This document shows, one piece after another, positions 12,967 to 27,000 of a DNA stretch of 62,000 nucleotides (positions within the stretch are counted from its first letter, which is position 1; each line of letters starts with the position of its first letter). Origin of the DNA: Lingula anatina (lineage: Eukaryota > Brachiopoda > Lingulata > Lingulida > Lingulidae); contig NW_019775667.1 of assembly GCF_001039355.2 (NCBI RefSeq), positions 62,290 through 124,289 on the forward strand, in the 5' to 3' direction. The notes under the pieces are model-generated. The model was not told the origin of the DNA. It saw only the letters and a list, made by a program, of their open reading frames with translations, and ran no database searches. A program made the position numbers and the translations under genes.

Positions 12967-15900
12967 TTCAGTACTTTGTCAATGTCTCAAGCTATCTCAA
13001 TCAATCATATGCATTTGATATTTTTCAGATTTAACCAGCTGAATGATAATGTGTCCCATGTTATTGTTGGGGAGGCTGTTGAAGAACATATAAAGCAAAT
13101 CATGGAGATGAAAAGCAGGTACAATAACTGTCTTAAAGATACTGTTTGTAGTTTTTCAGTATATGCTAGTGCAGAAATATTGTTACGGTAATGTTATGAG
13201 ATAATGCTGTTGTATCAAAAAACAGTGGGGTGACAAGATGCAGTGGGTTGCAATAACTGGCACTACTGGGAGTGTCATATTTTGCTACTGCGATGACTTT
13301 TTCACCTATGATGCGCTTTGCAACCAAAGAAAAGCATGAATATGCTTTTGGCAATCACAGTTCAACTGGCTTCTCTTTAAGTCACTAAAACAGTTTTAAA
13401 AAGCTACATAGAGAAATAGAGCTGGGATGGGGATGGTCTTACCTTTTACACTGAAACCATAAGCCGTATCTGGTGGGGTTGCATTATTAGGAGCTTGAAA
13501 TTTTAAAGGTTGATAAACCTGTCATTTAGATAAAACATGCTAATGGCTGTCCCTGAGGGTGCAAGAGTCAATTTTACACATTGTTATTTTCACTTTTATA
13601 ATCTTTCATTAAACTATAACAGTGAGTGAATTTTAAAAAAATGAGTGTGAAACACCTTTAAAGGAAAGTGTAAAAGGATACATTCAGCACACTAATGGTT
13701 TTGAAGGAGATGGGTATCCATTGTATATTCCTGCACTTCCCTTAGAGACACCATTCCCTAGATATCTATGACAAAGCATGGATCCTACATACTTAAAGTT
13801 TAATATTCTAGGAGGAGATAGCAGAAATAACAATGTGAAAAATCATCAATGAATTCTCCCCCCCCCCCTTCCCGCCAGGGACAACCCAACTCCCAGGTTC
13901 TCAAGAATTCTGAAATGCCCATGCACTCCCTGAGGATAGGTCTAGTTTAAATGAAGAATTTCAAATGTGAAAAGAAAATTAGAATCTTTCACTCTCCAGG
14001 GACATCCCAACCCCCAGGTTCACCAAAATTCAGTAATGCCCATGCATTTTCCTGATGAAAGGTATATGAAACACCATATTTCAGATTTCTCAGTCTTATA
14101 CTCTAGAAGGGGAGAGCAAAATTTTTAACAAACCCACAGATGGACGCATGGATGGGTGGGATTATATGATCACCAACTTTAGTTGCAGAATCAACCACCT
14201 CACAAACAACCCAACTTTATTTACACAAAGTTTAATGGGACCCTAAGGGACATTTCCCTGGTAGTTGATTTATCAATCATCACTCAACCTCACCAAACAT
14301 TATATAATTGTTTTGTTGATTCAATTGTGTGATATCCTACTTGTCCAGTTGTTATTTCAGGCCTCATGTGGTGTCCTGTGACTGGCTGGTGCAGTGTTTT
14401 CAGCAGGGGATCCGTGTGGATGAAAACAAATTCAGGTTTTCATACCTGCCTCATCTTGACCAAACAAGCCAAACAGTGTTAAGGTACACATAGGGCGCAT
14501 TCCCATAGTTTTTCGATTGATCTATCCCCGTGGGAAGTCTCACTAGATTACTGTCAGATAATCCGGCTTAAATGTCCGTCTTGCCTACTACAAGCTATAA
14601 GGGGGTAATTAACTTTCGTGCCCGCTTGGCTGACAGCTATTTAGTGTGAACCCCCAGGGAGTTAGGTCGATCTAGTTGGATCGATCTAATCTCTGGGAAT
14701 GGGGTCATAGTGTTTGACCTTTTGAGGTATGGTATGAGGTGCCCAAAGTTATGGCAGAAATAGCTGCTGTCTGAAGGAAAGGCATTTCTGTATGGACAAC
14801 AATATCAGTTATTATCAGCATGTTGGCACACATTTTTGTTACGTCATTTGCTTATAAGTTGGGTTTATTTAAGTAAAACAACTTACTTACACATTTGTAA
14901 GTCGTAAGTTTGAATATAGTTGTACCCAAAGAGGCCTAAAGTTAGTGTTTAATCAAAAGAAAGTGTTGTTATTGACACCAGTGGAAGTGTTGTGATTGAC
15001 ACCCATGATCATGATCGAAAAGGGGTGCCACAGTAGAAGGCAACCAAAGTTTGAAGGTGTTCAACCTAGTTGCATTTTCAAAGATCTCACCTAGCATAAG
15101 ATCAACAGATGGCAATTGCCAACGATACTCTGTACAAAATACCAGAGCCTTAGCCAACAAACTGGAGGAATTCAGCCTCATAATGCAGAATGAATATGTT
15201 CATCAACATTTGATTTTTTTCAATATACAGTTAAGCGATTCATGTACTTTATGAACTCGAAGGGCACACGTCCCATATAAAGTATGTAAAGCTTTTTCTG
15301 GATTGAAATTTTACAGCTTAATGTAGACTTATGCAAAAGATGAAGATTGGCCATATGTGCCAAATATCACAGCTTAGTTTTCACTAGTAAAGTGATCAGC
15401 ATTTGAAGTTAAAAATATTGGTTATTTAGTCATTGCATGCATGGCCATCAGAACCCCAGTGCTGTCAACTTCTTTAGTGTATCACTTTTTACTCCACCAT
15501 ATCAGGTCAGGCTCCAGAACTCCAGCAGAGCTGGAAAAAACTGCTGCTACTGCTGTGCTGCAGGAAGATGAAGATATGGACAACATAATTAGCCAGTATC
15601 TCCCTCAACACAGTGGTGAGCTTCTATTTTTGACTATAGTATATATTTAAATGTTATCCTTTACAGCCCGGTGGTAATAAAGCATAATCCGTTTGTCTAA
15701 TTCAGAACAAGAGGCATTGCTAGGAGTCCCTGCGTGGCACTTGTCCAGTCTGCGTGAAATATCTTAGTGCATGGCAATTAAAACCATAATTTTATTGTAA
15801 TTTTGTCATTGGCCGCATTCAGAACAGTGGACTAACTAGTCCACAGGTCAAATATGGTGACCCACTAAATAGCTTGCTAATCTGCTTATAGACACTGAAT

Positions 15901-17378
15901 AGATTTCCCTGTGGGGGAAGTATGCAAGTGTGTCGGCTATATTTGACCCTCGGACTAGTTAGTCCACTGTTCTGAGTGCAGCCATTTTCCTTAAACGTGG
16001 ATGGCTGGTTCATTTGTTTGATTTCTTCCAATTTTAAGATATGACAGATGAGAGTGCACTGCTAAAAGTGATTGAACAAGAGGAGGCTGAAATGCAGCAA
16101 GATCAAGGTCAAGGAGAATTAGATGATGCAGATATGACTGAAATTGAAGGTCTGGTTTGAGAACTTTTAATGCATGAACTATATTAAGATCTAACTACAA
16201 GAAGTAAATAACTGGCAACATAATTGCATACCTGTCAAGAGTGGAGTCTGCCAGCCTGAAAGTGAGAAGATTTTCACTTGTGAAAACTGCTGCACCAGCA
16301 CAGGATTCAAACGTCTTTGCATGTGACAAAAGTTTGCTGTTTGAAATAAACAAATTAGCAAAATTACAGACATGCTGAAACTGTCGGTCCGATCGGTCAT
16401 GACCAGGAAAATTTGTCTGGACAGGTAAAAAATTGGACTTGGTCGGTCCAAAGGACCGACAAGAGTTTTAAGAACCACATTTGAATTTACAGTCATCTTT
16501 CGACATACTTCACTTATAAAATTACATAAAACCCAAAGCGTTTTTCCCTTCCATTTCAAAACTATCACATTCAAAAACAAAGTAAGCTTCCTAATCGTAC
16601 TGGTAGTATCTGTCTCAAATGTATAGAGTGATTTTTGGTCCAACAAAAATTCATCGATCGGTCCGGCAAATTTTTCATTACTGCCGCTCCAAATGTCTGG
16701 CCATTCTAAAGAGTTTTCAGCATGTCTGAATTAACAAAGCCTGTCAATGTTTACTGTTTGGTTGATTTGATTAATTTGCTTCCTGGTGTCATTTTGATAA
16801 AGAATATTCATAGGAAATGTTCTGTTGGTTGTATGTTTTATAATGTAAATCCATTGGACTTTGCTTAGAATAACATTTATTTTGTCGTTATTTTAAGGAG
16901 ATTCCCTTTGTATTTATAGTGTTATTTGTGGTCCCATGGTCCACCCCTCCCCCACTCTTAAAAAGGAAAATACTCCATGAGTGCTAGTGTAAATGTTATT
17001 GCAAAATGCATTCAAAACCATTAACATATATAGGTTAATTTTAGGTAATGCATATGAGAAAACCCATGTTTTAGGGCAAAATTAGCAGACATAATATTTT
17101 AACTTTCACTTCCGCTTTTTGACAGACATTTCTAATTTCTCAAAAGCAAGGCAATGGCACTCATCTATAGGAGTCATTTTATAGCCACATGAAAATTGGA
17201 ATTTTGTTGTTATATTTGTAGAATGGGCTCAATCATAATGTTTCTTGGTTATAATTGAAATTTTCAGGTAAAATAAATGTACTGTCATATCATAAGAAAA
17301 CTGGTTCTGGGCCTATTAATTAGCTTAATTGATATTTGGTGGGAATTACAGGCGAAAGCATGGCAAAATCCAATGGGC

Positions 17379-17424
<46 letters not shown>

Positions 17425-17988
17425 NAATGTTCTGTTGGTTGTATGTTTTATAATGTAAATCCATTGGACTTTGCTTAGAATAACATTTATTTTGTCGTTA
17501 TTTTAAGGAGATTCCCTTTGTATTTATAGTGTTATTTGTGGTCCCATGGTCCACCCCTCCCCCACTCTTAAAAAGGAAAATACTCCATGAGTGCTAGTGT
17601 AAATGTTATTGCAAAATGCATTCAAAACCATTAACATATATAGGTTAATTTTAGGTAATGCATATGAGAAAACCCATGTTTTAGGGCAAAATTAGCAGAC
17701 ATAATATTTTAACTTTCACTTCCGCTTTTTGACAGACATTTCTAATTTCTCAAAAGCAAGGCAATGGCACTCATCTATAGGAGTCATTTTATAGCCACAT
17801 GAAAATTGGAATTTTGTTGTTATATTTGTAGAATGGGCTCAATCATAATGTTTCTTGGTTATAATTGAAATTTTCAGGTAAAATAAATGTACTGTCATAT
17901 CATAAGAAAACTGGTTCTGGGCCTATTAATTAGCTTAATTGATATTTGGTGGGAATTACAGGCGAAAGCATGGCAAAATCCAATGGGC

Positions 17989-18031
<43 letters not shown>

Positions 18032-21000
18032 GTTACAAGAGTGAATATAGCTGAAGCTTTGTTACACTGAGTTACACTGACAACTTTCATTTTCATCTAA
18101 GAGCACTGGTTGTGGCTTGTTGTCATGAACAAATAGCCACCTTAAAAGAATATATTTTTGTGCTTGTATTCAATTGTTAAATTGCATAATATGTTTCTTT
18201 TTTTATGAACACAGTTACTTATGATTGTAATGACTGTTCCATTGGTATAAAATCATGTTAAACGGATAATATTAATCAAAACTTTCATTGTATATTATAT
18301 TTGATTATTATATTTTTTAATATGATATTTTATATTGCAGGTGAACAGGGAATCTTCAACAAGAAAACATTTGTGATCCTTGGTTTTGACTTGGACCAGG
18401 TGGAAGCTCTAAGGGAGATGATAGAGGAGAATAAAGGTCAATCTCTCTGCCTCTCTCTTCTTATTTTATTTTCATGTTCACTTTCATTAACTTACTGCCT
18501 ACACTTGATTGTCTCAAGGAGGAACATCTGAAGGAGAGTTAACAACATTGCTTATCACACTCTTTATTGTCTGAGGTCTGTTAGAGTGGGCTGAGATAGC
18601 TTGGGGGGGGGGCTTTATCAAGGTTTTTTTCTGTGTCACTCTATTCTTCTTGGAGATTGATTTTATATACATTATTTTGCATCAGTTTTTTCAAACATGC
18701 TGATGCTTATTTTTATCAGGAGAACATTTGGACGATATATTGACAGAATATGACATGATTGATAGTGAAAACGAGGTAAAAACAGGTACATATGATGAAT
18801 TTGTTCATTTTAACAGTGGTGGCTTTTCACCTTGATGATAGGGCCTAAACCATAAGCATGCAATGTCAAGAGCCTTACAAAAATTCTTTTCACCCCAAGC
18901 CTTGACCAAGAGTTTAGTCATTTTATTGAGCTCTATCTTTCAATTTGACTTCTTTGACTTTGCAATTTAATAAGTATATTTTATGTAGTAAAGACAAATA
19001 TAAACAATATTAACATACAAAAAACAGGGAAAAGTGACAAGTTTCTAAACAAAGTCTCAACTTAGTACCTTTATTAAAAACAGTTTAATGTTTTTTTAAT
19101 GTAAAAGAGCAGTGTCCATATACTATTTTTTAAGCAATGCATAAGATGTTGAACTATCTGTAAACACCTAAAACTCTGATATTCACATTTTTAAAGGGTT
19201 GAACTTGAATAGGTGTTTGGCCATAACAAGGGTAACAGTTTTAGATAAGAAGTCCTTCATATAGCTATTGATGTATATATGCTGCATGCCAAATAAGGTT
19301 GACAAAACAATAACAACACTGCTTACGAAATTAAATTGCTGTCATATCAATAAGTTACACATTACCACTGTAGTGTCACAAAAGTTCCAAGAAATAGAAA
19401 AAAAATATTCGAAACAAACAAAGAAGATGGACACCTATGCATCTGCTTGCTATTAGGATACTGAAAGTGCACCTAAGTTTTATTCTATCCCTAATCTAAT
19501 CTTCCTCCTCTTATACTAAAATACAAGTATGAGCAATTGTAATGAGGTATATTTTTCCTGAAATTCTTATTCTCCAAACACTGTTTTGAGAAATCAACAT
19601 GAAACTGGATGTTTACACAGTGAGACCTGACATATTGGTTCAAATTTATCTTCATATTATATGTAAAAATGAACTTAAAAGCTCTGACTAACTTGTATCC
19701 AAGAACATCATTCAACATCATGCTGTCTGTAATCTTCTCTTTTAAGAATTTTGTAAAATTCTGAAAACATTTCCGTCTGCAACATCACAACAAGATAATC
19801 AGTACTTGTTTTTTGGAACACGACATCCAAACGAAAGTGTAACAGACAATGTCTCCCATTGTTTTCAGCAGTTTATTCATTCCCATAAATGAGAGATTTT
19901 TAAACGGGCTCCATACCTGACCGTTAACTCTTCTTAAAATCACCTCTTTGATTGCCTTTACTTTATCTGGTATGATAATCCAATTGTTGTATTTTAATTC
20001 TCCCTCCCAGGCAGTGTTCTGGCCAACACCAGCCGGGTTGTCCCAGACTTTGGGTTAGTGCCAATATTAGGCGTTCCAATAGAGGTGACAGTTACAGAGA
20101 TTGTCACCAATGCTTGGCTGGTAAGTGGATTGTATATTATACTCTCTATCCTCTTTAGACTCACTATTTTTTGATGTATAATGGAGAAATAATTGCATGT
20201 AAAAGACGATGTAAGTGAAATTACAAAACAAGTAGGCCTACATTCGACACAAAAGCATGAAGCACTGTTATTTAAAAAAAGGCTTCCAAATTTCAATTTT
20301 AATTATAAATGAAGTATTTGAACATGCTGTCTATTAGTAGAAATAGTCCCTAATCAAACTGACAGCCCACTTGTTATCCCAAACTGCTTTAAAATAGTCT
20401 GGTGCAGGGGCACAGTAATTAAATCTCAGCTCAAATCAACCAGTCGAGGGACGACGCATGGGGAGCCGTATGAGTGGTGGAGAGACCATTACAAGATTAA
20501 GTGGTCTTCCTTTCATGTAGGTCCGCCATATTTAGGTCGTAGCCTAGCTAGCACTCGCCTCTTCTCATTCTGAATGGGGCCAGTAACCTTAAGGAAGATA
20601 ATTTGTAGGTCCAAGTATAAACATAATGTAATGGCATCATCTAATCTTTAATATGTATTATATCATTTTCTTTCAGCAAATGTGTGTAGAAAACAGCCTA
20701 TATCTTGACCCAGGCAGCAACCCTCTGTTCAGTCCCATAGAAGTGAAGCCTGACTGCCGGCCACTGGAAGGCTGTGTGTTATCTGTCAGGTCAGTGCAGG
20801 GAAAGGGAACTGTTATTCACAAGTGAAATGATGCTTACTTTTTATTTATCGTATAATTGAATAAATAATTTATTGATAAGGAAGCCCATAAATTTGCCAT
20901 ATATGGTGAATGGTAAGCATTGCTGTGAAATATAAAACTGTTGAAAACTGAAAACCTTTTGGATGCACCTTCTTGCCCATTTTTTATACAAAAGTTGGAG

Positions 21001-24000
21001 AACTGTAAAAGGTACATGATTTTATAGAAAGAGATATTATTCTGATCACTGTGACTGTCCTTGGTGATGCTGTCCAGCATATTTGTTGTTTGCATCATAA
21101 TTACCATATCATAATTTTGTTTTAAGTTACTTTAATTTTATTCAGTGTCTAAATAGTTTGACAAAAAACGGTTTCATGTCAAAAATCAACATGTTCTGAT
21201 TATTTTCACAAAATTTATTGTTTACTGGAATGCGCCTTTTTATGTTAAAATGATGCAATGGGAATATCATTTTGCTGTCAACTGTCTTTAATGTCTAGTT
21301 CTTAACTATTACAGTGTACATAACACATACCACTGCTTTCATTTTGTTGGAGTTTTGTTTTGTCCGCCAGCCTTAGCTGCTCTGTATCATTTCCAGCGGT
21401 TATAGTGGTGTGGAGCGTGACTGCCTGATGCATCTGGCTGAATTATTGGGAGCCAAGTAAGTTCTCTCTCGCTTTCACCAACTCTTTGAGCACCCCTATA
21501 CAGCCTTAATCTTCAGTGGTGCCAAAAATGTGGTTTGGTATTACCCCTTTCAGATAAAAAGTATGAAAAGACATTAAAATTTTTAGATATCAACATACTC
21601 CCTTTAACAAACATTGATGCGCTTATATCAGGATGTCTGCCTGTCTGTTATTTTACTGCTTTGATGCTTGGCCACTTATGCTGTATGTTAGCTGGATGTT
21701 GTTAACTATCCCAGCTTTAGTGACAAAAGTGGGAGATCAATTTATTCTGCCTATCCTTGTGTCCCTCTGTCTATGGGTGGATAATATTATGTTGTTTATT
21801 GTATTTCAATAGAAAGCTAGAAAAGTCATAAAAATTGCATTTCTGTGAAAAAAGGACAGTTGGTGTTTCGTTTTAAGCAATTTTTTTATCGTTATTTAGT
21901 TTCACCTTGACAGATATGCATGACCTTGATGTCTGATGATTTGAAAACTATTTTCTAGTGGATAACCATACATTTGTTTATTGGAAATGGCAGCTCTTAT
22001 AAGTTTCTCAGTTACTTAGTTTCGATAATATGCCTATTTATTTACTTCAAAATTTGCATTGTCAGCAATTTTGATCTTAAAAGTGACTGCCATAGCCAGC
22101 ACTGTAGTGATTGTGACTTGTTTCATACTCACCTAGATAATGAATATGCTTTGTGTACAGTGTTATGTATATTAGCACTCACAAATCCAGTTGGAAGTAC
22201 ATATATGTAAACTAGAAGGTAGTCTATGGCTTCTGAACCTCTTGTTGACAGGTTGTTATTTTGGTATTTTATCTTTGAAGGACCCAGGAATTTTTTGTGC
22301 GAAAAACCAGTAAGAAGCTTCTTGCCAGCACTCATCTCCTGGTGCGAGAGGCTGATGGCTCCAAGTATCAGGCTGCCACCAAGTGGAACCTCCCTGCTGT
22401 AACTAGCCAGTAAGTATCTTATACCAAGAATTACCAGCAAGTTATTTCAACAGTCAGAATGTCCATATGACTGTAAGGATAAGGTGTGTTTTAAATGCCC
22501 TTGTTTTATTTACCTGGCAAAATATCTGACAATATATCTGTGATTGAGGAAGATTCAGGGTATGGTGCACAGTGATGTATGCATCACAAAATGTGCTCAA
22601 AATATTGTTCATGGGCATCAATGCCCATGCAAGTGATGGGCCAAATTTTTTTGACAAGCTATTATGTTTCTTATAAACAAAAGGTACAGTAAACAAATTA
22701 AACCTGTGATATTTCAGATGGATATTTGCCTGTGCTAGAAATGGACAAAGAGTGCCAGAAGAAGATTTCTTGGTAGACAAAGGTTAGACAGTCCTAAGAG
22801 TTAATTCTTGGTGGTAAAGTTGGGGCAATTTTTATTCATTGCTTTAGATAAAGCAAATTGTGTGTGGTTGAAGTTATGTCTAAAATTGATTTGAATTAAG
22901 AAGTTGATGTAGATTTTTGACTAAGCTTTTAAATGCAATTTGTAAAATTGAATTCAGAACAAGCTGTTTACTAAATTGCACAAGATTTTTACCAGTGTAA
23001 ACATACAAGTGGCACCAACAATATCATATTTTGTTTCCTGTATTTTATCACATGCAAATTTTTCACTCTGTTAAATTTTTGGTAGCTTTATCAGTGACTG
23101 TAGCTGTAAGGGCTCGTTTTTTAAAAATTAAAATAGATCATTTTATTTTGAGTTTTTTTCTGTATTTCAGACAAGATTAATTTGGAGTTATCTAAACCTT
23201 CTCAAAAAGAAATTGAAAAGCAAGTCATCATCCATAGGGAGAAAAGTGCAGCGAAGGTTGAATCTTTTAAGAAGAAAACAAGTGAGACCATGGAAAAGCA
23301 AGAATTCCCTGTAACTGATCCAAAAAAATTGACAGACTCTGACAAATATGATCTTAACAAAAAGAGTGATACATTTGTAAATGGTTTAAAAGATAAGCCA
23401 AATGACAAAAATGAAAAAATAGAGTACAGTGGGCCTTTGGTTGAGCTAGGAGAATGTACTTCAAGTGTAGAGACAGCTGGAAAACCTAAAACACCCAGAC
23501 CAACTAACAGCAGACTCATGGTGAGTAGACTCCTAGGCCTGCTTTTAAAAACAGGATTTCAGAAACTTTCATTTTTAGAGGCAGACACAATGTGTCTGAA
23601 TAGGTGGTCATCACTTCATCTGTGGTCACTGTCAGCATTGCTCTCTCCTTGCACTTGCATTTTTTACTGGTGAAAAATAAAACCATGTTTTTATCTTCAG
23701 GTTTGAGGGAGTGATGTATGGAAATATAATGTATGAAATATGTGGAAATAATACCTGGTTGGATTATTATTGATTTTTTATTAATTAATTTATTTATTTA
23801 TTTTGTTTGTTTTTGTTTTTTTGTGAATTTACTTTTTTTCACAAATTTCACAGTTTTGACTTTGAATTTAGATATTTTTCTGAATGGCTATGCTAACAGT
23901 TATGAGGAATTTGGTTGCAATTATGTGTAATTATATATTGGATCAACATTGACAGAAAAATTCTATGCACTTTTATTGTTGACATTGTTCATTATTTGTA

Positions 24001-27000
24001 CACAGACTTAATGTCAGAGCCTCTTTAAGTTTATTTCGGTCCATTCCACAGCTTTGCTTTTTGTATTGTTTCATTACTTGTGAAAAAAACTTCACAAGTA
24101 TATTACCTTGCTTGTTTGTTTGTATGTTGGTTGTTGTCACAATAGAGGCCAACATTTTAGAGATTTTATTTTCAAAATTTTCTGTAGATTGCTAATAAAT
24201 GCCAAAATAAGTAAATACTGAAATAAATTGGCCAATTAACACACTGAATAAAATGAGTATTGGCGGGTGGATAGGCATTTGACTGATACTAAATTACATT
24301 TTTGTTGATTTACAAACTATGTCCACTTGAAGCTCAGACAGCGAATGATCTGGAACCAAGGCTTTCCCCAGAAAGCCACCCAACCTTCATTTAGATAGCC
24401 ATTGCTCTGGGTTGGTTGGTTGGGTTTACTTGGGTTGGACTCCTTGTAAACAGATGACCAAATTAAAGATACACATTTGGTACTCCCTGTATCCCAACTC
24501 CTGAAGAAACCCCTGCCTGGAATTGGAGTAATCAAATTGGGTCATATATGAATTAGGTAGTGAATCATCATGTCACTGGATTACCATTTAATGACAGGCA
24601 GGCCAACTTGAATTATTTGATGCAAAACATCTGTTAAATAGCTGACAGGCATTTCCAGTTGAACTGGTATGTCGAGTTCAGCTATCACTAGCAAAAAGCT
24701 ATCGCTTTTTACTGCAAGTTGCAGCTGTCAGACATTTACAATATTAGTCCCATAGATGCAGTTTTGTTTTATTTTTTATTGGTTTTTCTCTATTGAGCAA
24801 TTTTATTTTGTTTTTTTGTCTTATAATTAATTATCTTTTAATTTTGATTTTGAATTTTTGTTAAATTGCAATGTACAAGTACATAAAGAAATTTATAATG
24901 GCACTTGGTGTCCTCTCCAGGCTCTGAAGCAACCTAGAGCTGGCAGTGAAGCAACCCCAAAGAGGCAGTCTCTGCGGTTAAACACAGGCATTGATACACC
25001 AGGAAAATTTCTGGCCCAGGGAAAAGAGTTCCATCCATCTTTTGACCTTCAGGTTACATTAAACTAACATGGAACTTTTGGCATTCACTTTGTCTGGATT
25101 GTTTATTGTCATACTTGCATATTTTTTACCCATATTCCATGTTCAAAAACTGTGTCATTAGTAATTGTATTTGTTTTGCCTCTTAATCCTTTAGTTTCTA
25201 TTCTCAACAATTGGTAAAATATGACAGTATTTGTTTTATTGTAGTTATTTATTATTTCTTGTACTCAAGTGTTTCATTGCATGTCATTCAGGTTCTGGAG
25301 TAAATGTTCAGGTTTATTTAAATATTACTTCACAATTAATTTTGTATTCTTCTTGAACAATTGAACCTGCCAGTAATGTGATTTGTTTTTGGATAATTGC
25401 TTTACACCCTCAGAAGTGTGAGATCCAATGTGTATTTTAGGAGTTTGAGCAAGCCCTCCACAGCCCTGCCAGTCAGTATCAAAGCCCCAGGAGCAGAAGA
25501 CAGAGCAGGCACAGAAAGGCCAGTCTGGTTAGTTTTGGAACTTAGTACTTATAGCTTATAAGCATGTATTGTGCATCAGACAATGACTGAGAAAACTACA
25601 CACTATGGGACTTTTTTTCCGAAATCCAAATAAGAAAGAATTGTTCATATTTTCTAGTTTATTTATTGAAATGTGTGTGTTGTATCACAATGCAATCACA
25701 CTGTCTTATACTTCTTTCCAAAAAACACTGTGCAAAATAAGGTATAACAACAAAGTTGAGAACCTTTTAAATGTTCTTATGTTGATAATGAAATATTGCC
25801 AACAGGTATGCTTCAGATGAGCTTTTTTTGGGTTTTATCATTTTTATGTACTGATGCAGAGTGTCTGTACACATAACCATCAGTTTTATTTTGCATCATT
25901 TTCATTGTCATCGTCATCATCACTGATGAACAGTTTGACCTTTTGTTTTTAAACATACAAGACTGATGAATATAAGTAAAATACAGGAAAAGTTGTAAAA
26001 TCAGCTTGATTTGACCATAGTTGGAAAAGTAATGCTCAATTGTGCTTTTTTAGCTAATATAAAATTATAAGCAATGCAGATAACACAAATGGAAAACAGA
26101 TTGACCTATTGTCTTAAAACTTATGGGACTGATGAATATCTATTAAATACAGGTTAAGTTAAAAGACCAACTTTAATTGATCTTTTTTGGAAAATTTGCT
26201 GTTTTTTCCTGTCTTTTCAGCATGATTGTTTTCAATTAGATGGAAAACTGTTTGACCCATTGTCTTCAAACTTAGAGGACTGATGATAATTACTATAATA
26301 GCAACTTTGGTATAATCTGAGAATCGGCTTGATCTTGTCATTTGTTGGAAAAAGTTATCCTTTCCTGTCAGCATGTCCTATGCAAAACAGATAATACAAT
26401 AAATTGAAAACCATTTGACACATTGAGCAAAATGTCCATTAGATTGCTCCATTAGATGGCTCCACTCTGTAATAGTCTCTTAAGAGAATATTACAGAAAA
26501 CGAAACTTTTTAGAAAAAAATAGGGACAAACTTTGAATGTGGGAATGGATTCATTAACCATTGATAAACATGGGAAAATTGTCCTTTACCCCAGGAAAAT
26601 CCATTTTTTTGCCTAAATGAATAGATGTTACCCCTTTAATTTGAATTCTTTATAATAATATTTAAAGTAATTGTTTATATACAAATATTGAGGTGCACTT
26701 GAAGTCCAATGCAAACACATTTAAACTGTGCAAGACAAATTAAGGTAAAATCAGTTGAAAACATCATATTAAGTTTTCCTGAGTAAGAAGTTTTGCCATA
26801 TGAGAATGGTAACTATAATTTTTTCAGAAGTGGGTCTCTCATTGAGCACAATTTTTTTAACTCTGTTATCAGGAACAAACATCACATTATAGTCATTAAT
26901 TGTGCTTAATTAATCAAGTCAAAATCAAACAAAATTTTCATAATTTGAACTGTCTTCACCTGTCCAACATCAAGTCCACATCAAGGTGGGATCAACGCAT

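Noticed and set aside
12889-13028. Upstream extension of exon 12 reading through the (ATTT)n run
   Set aside because: A tetranucleotide run read as repeating I/Y/L/F residues; the real exon starts at the acceptor before 13029.
16191-16646. 151-codon minus-strand open frame
   Set aside because: It mostly lies within an inverted-repeat element (16368-16728), has no recognisable domain and no splice context.
23521-23673. Read-through of TOPBP1 exon 23 past its donor
   Set aside because: The frame stays open for 50 codons, but donor ATG|GTGAGT and exact phase with exon 24 (conserved linker motif) argue for splicing.
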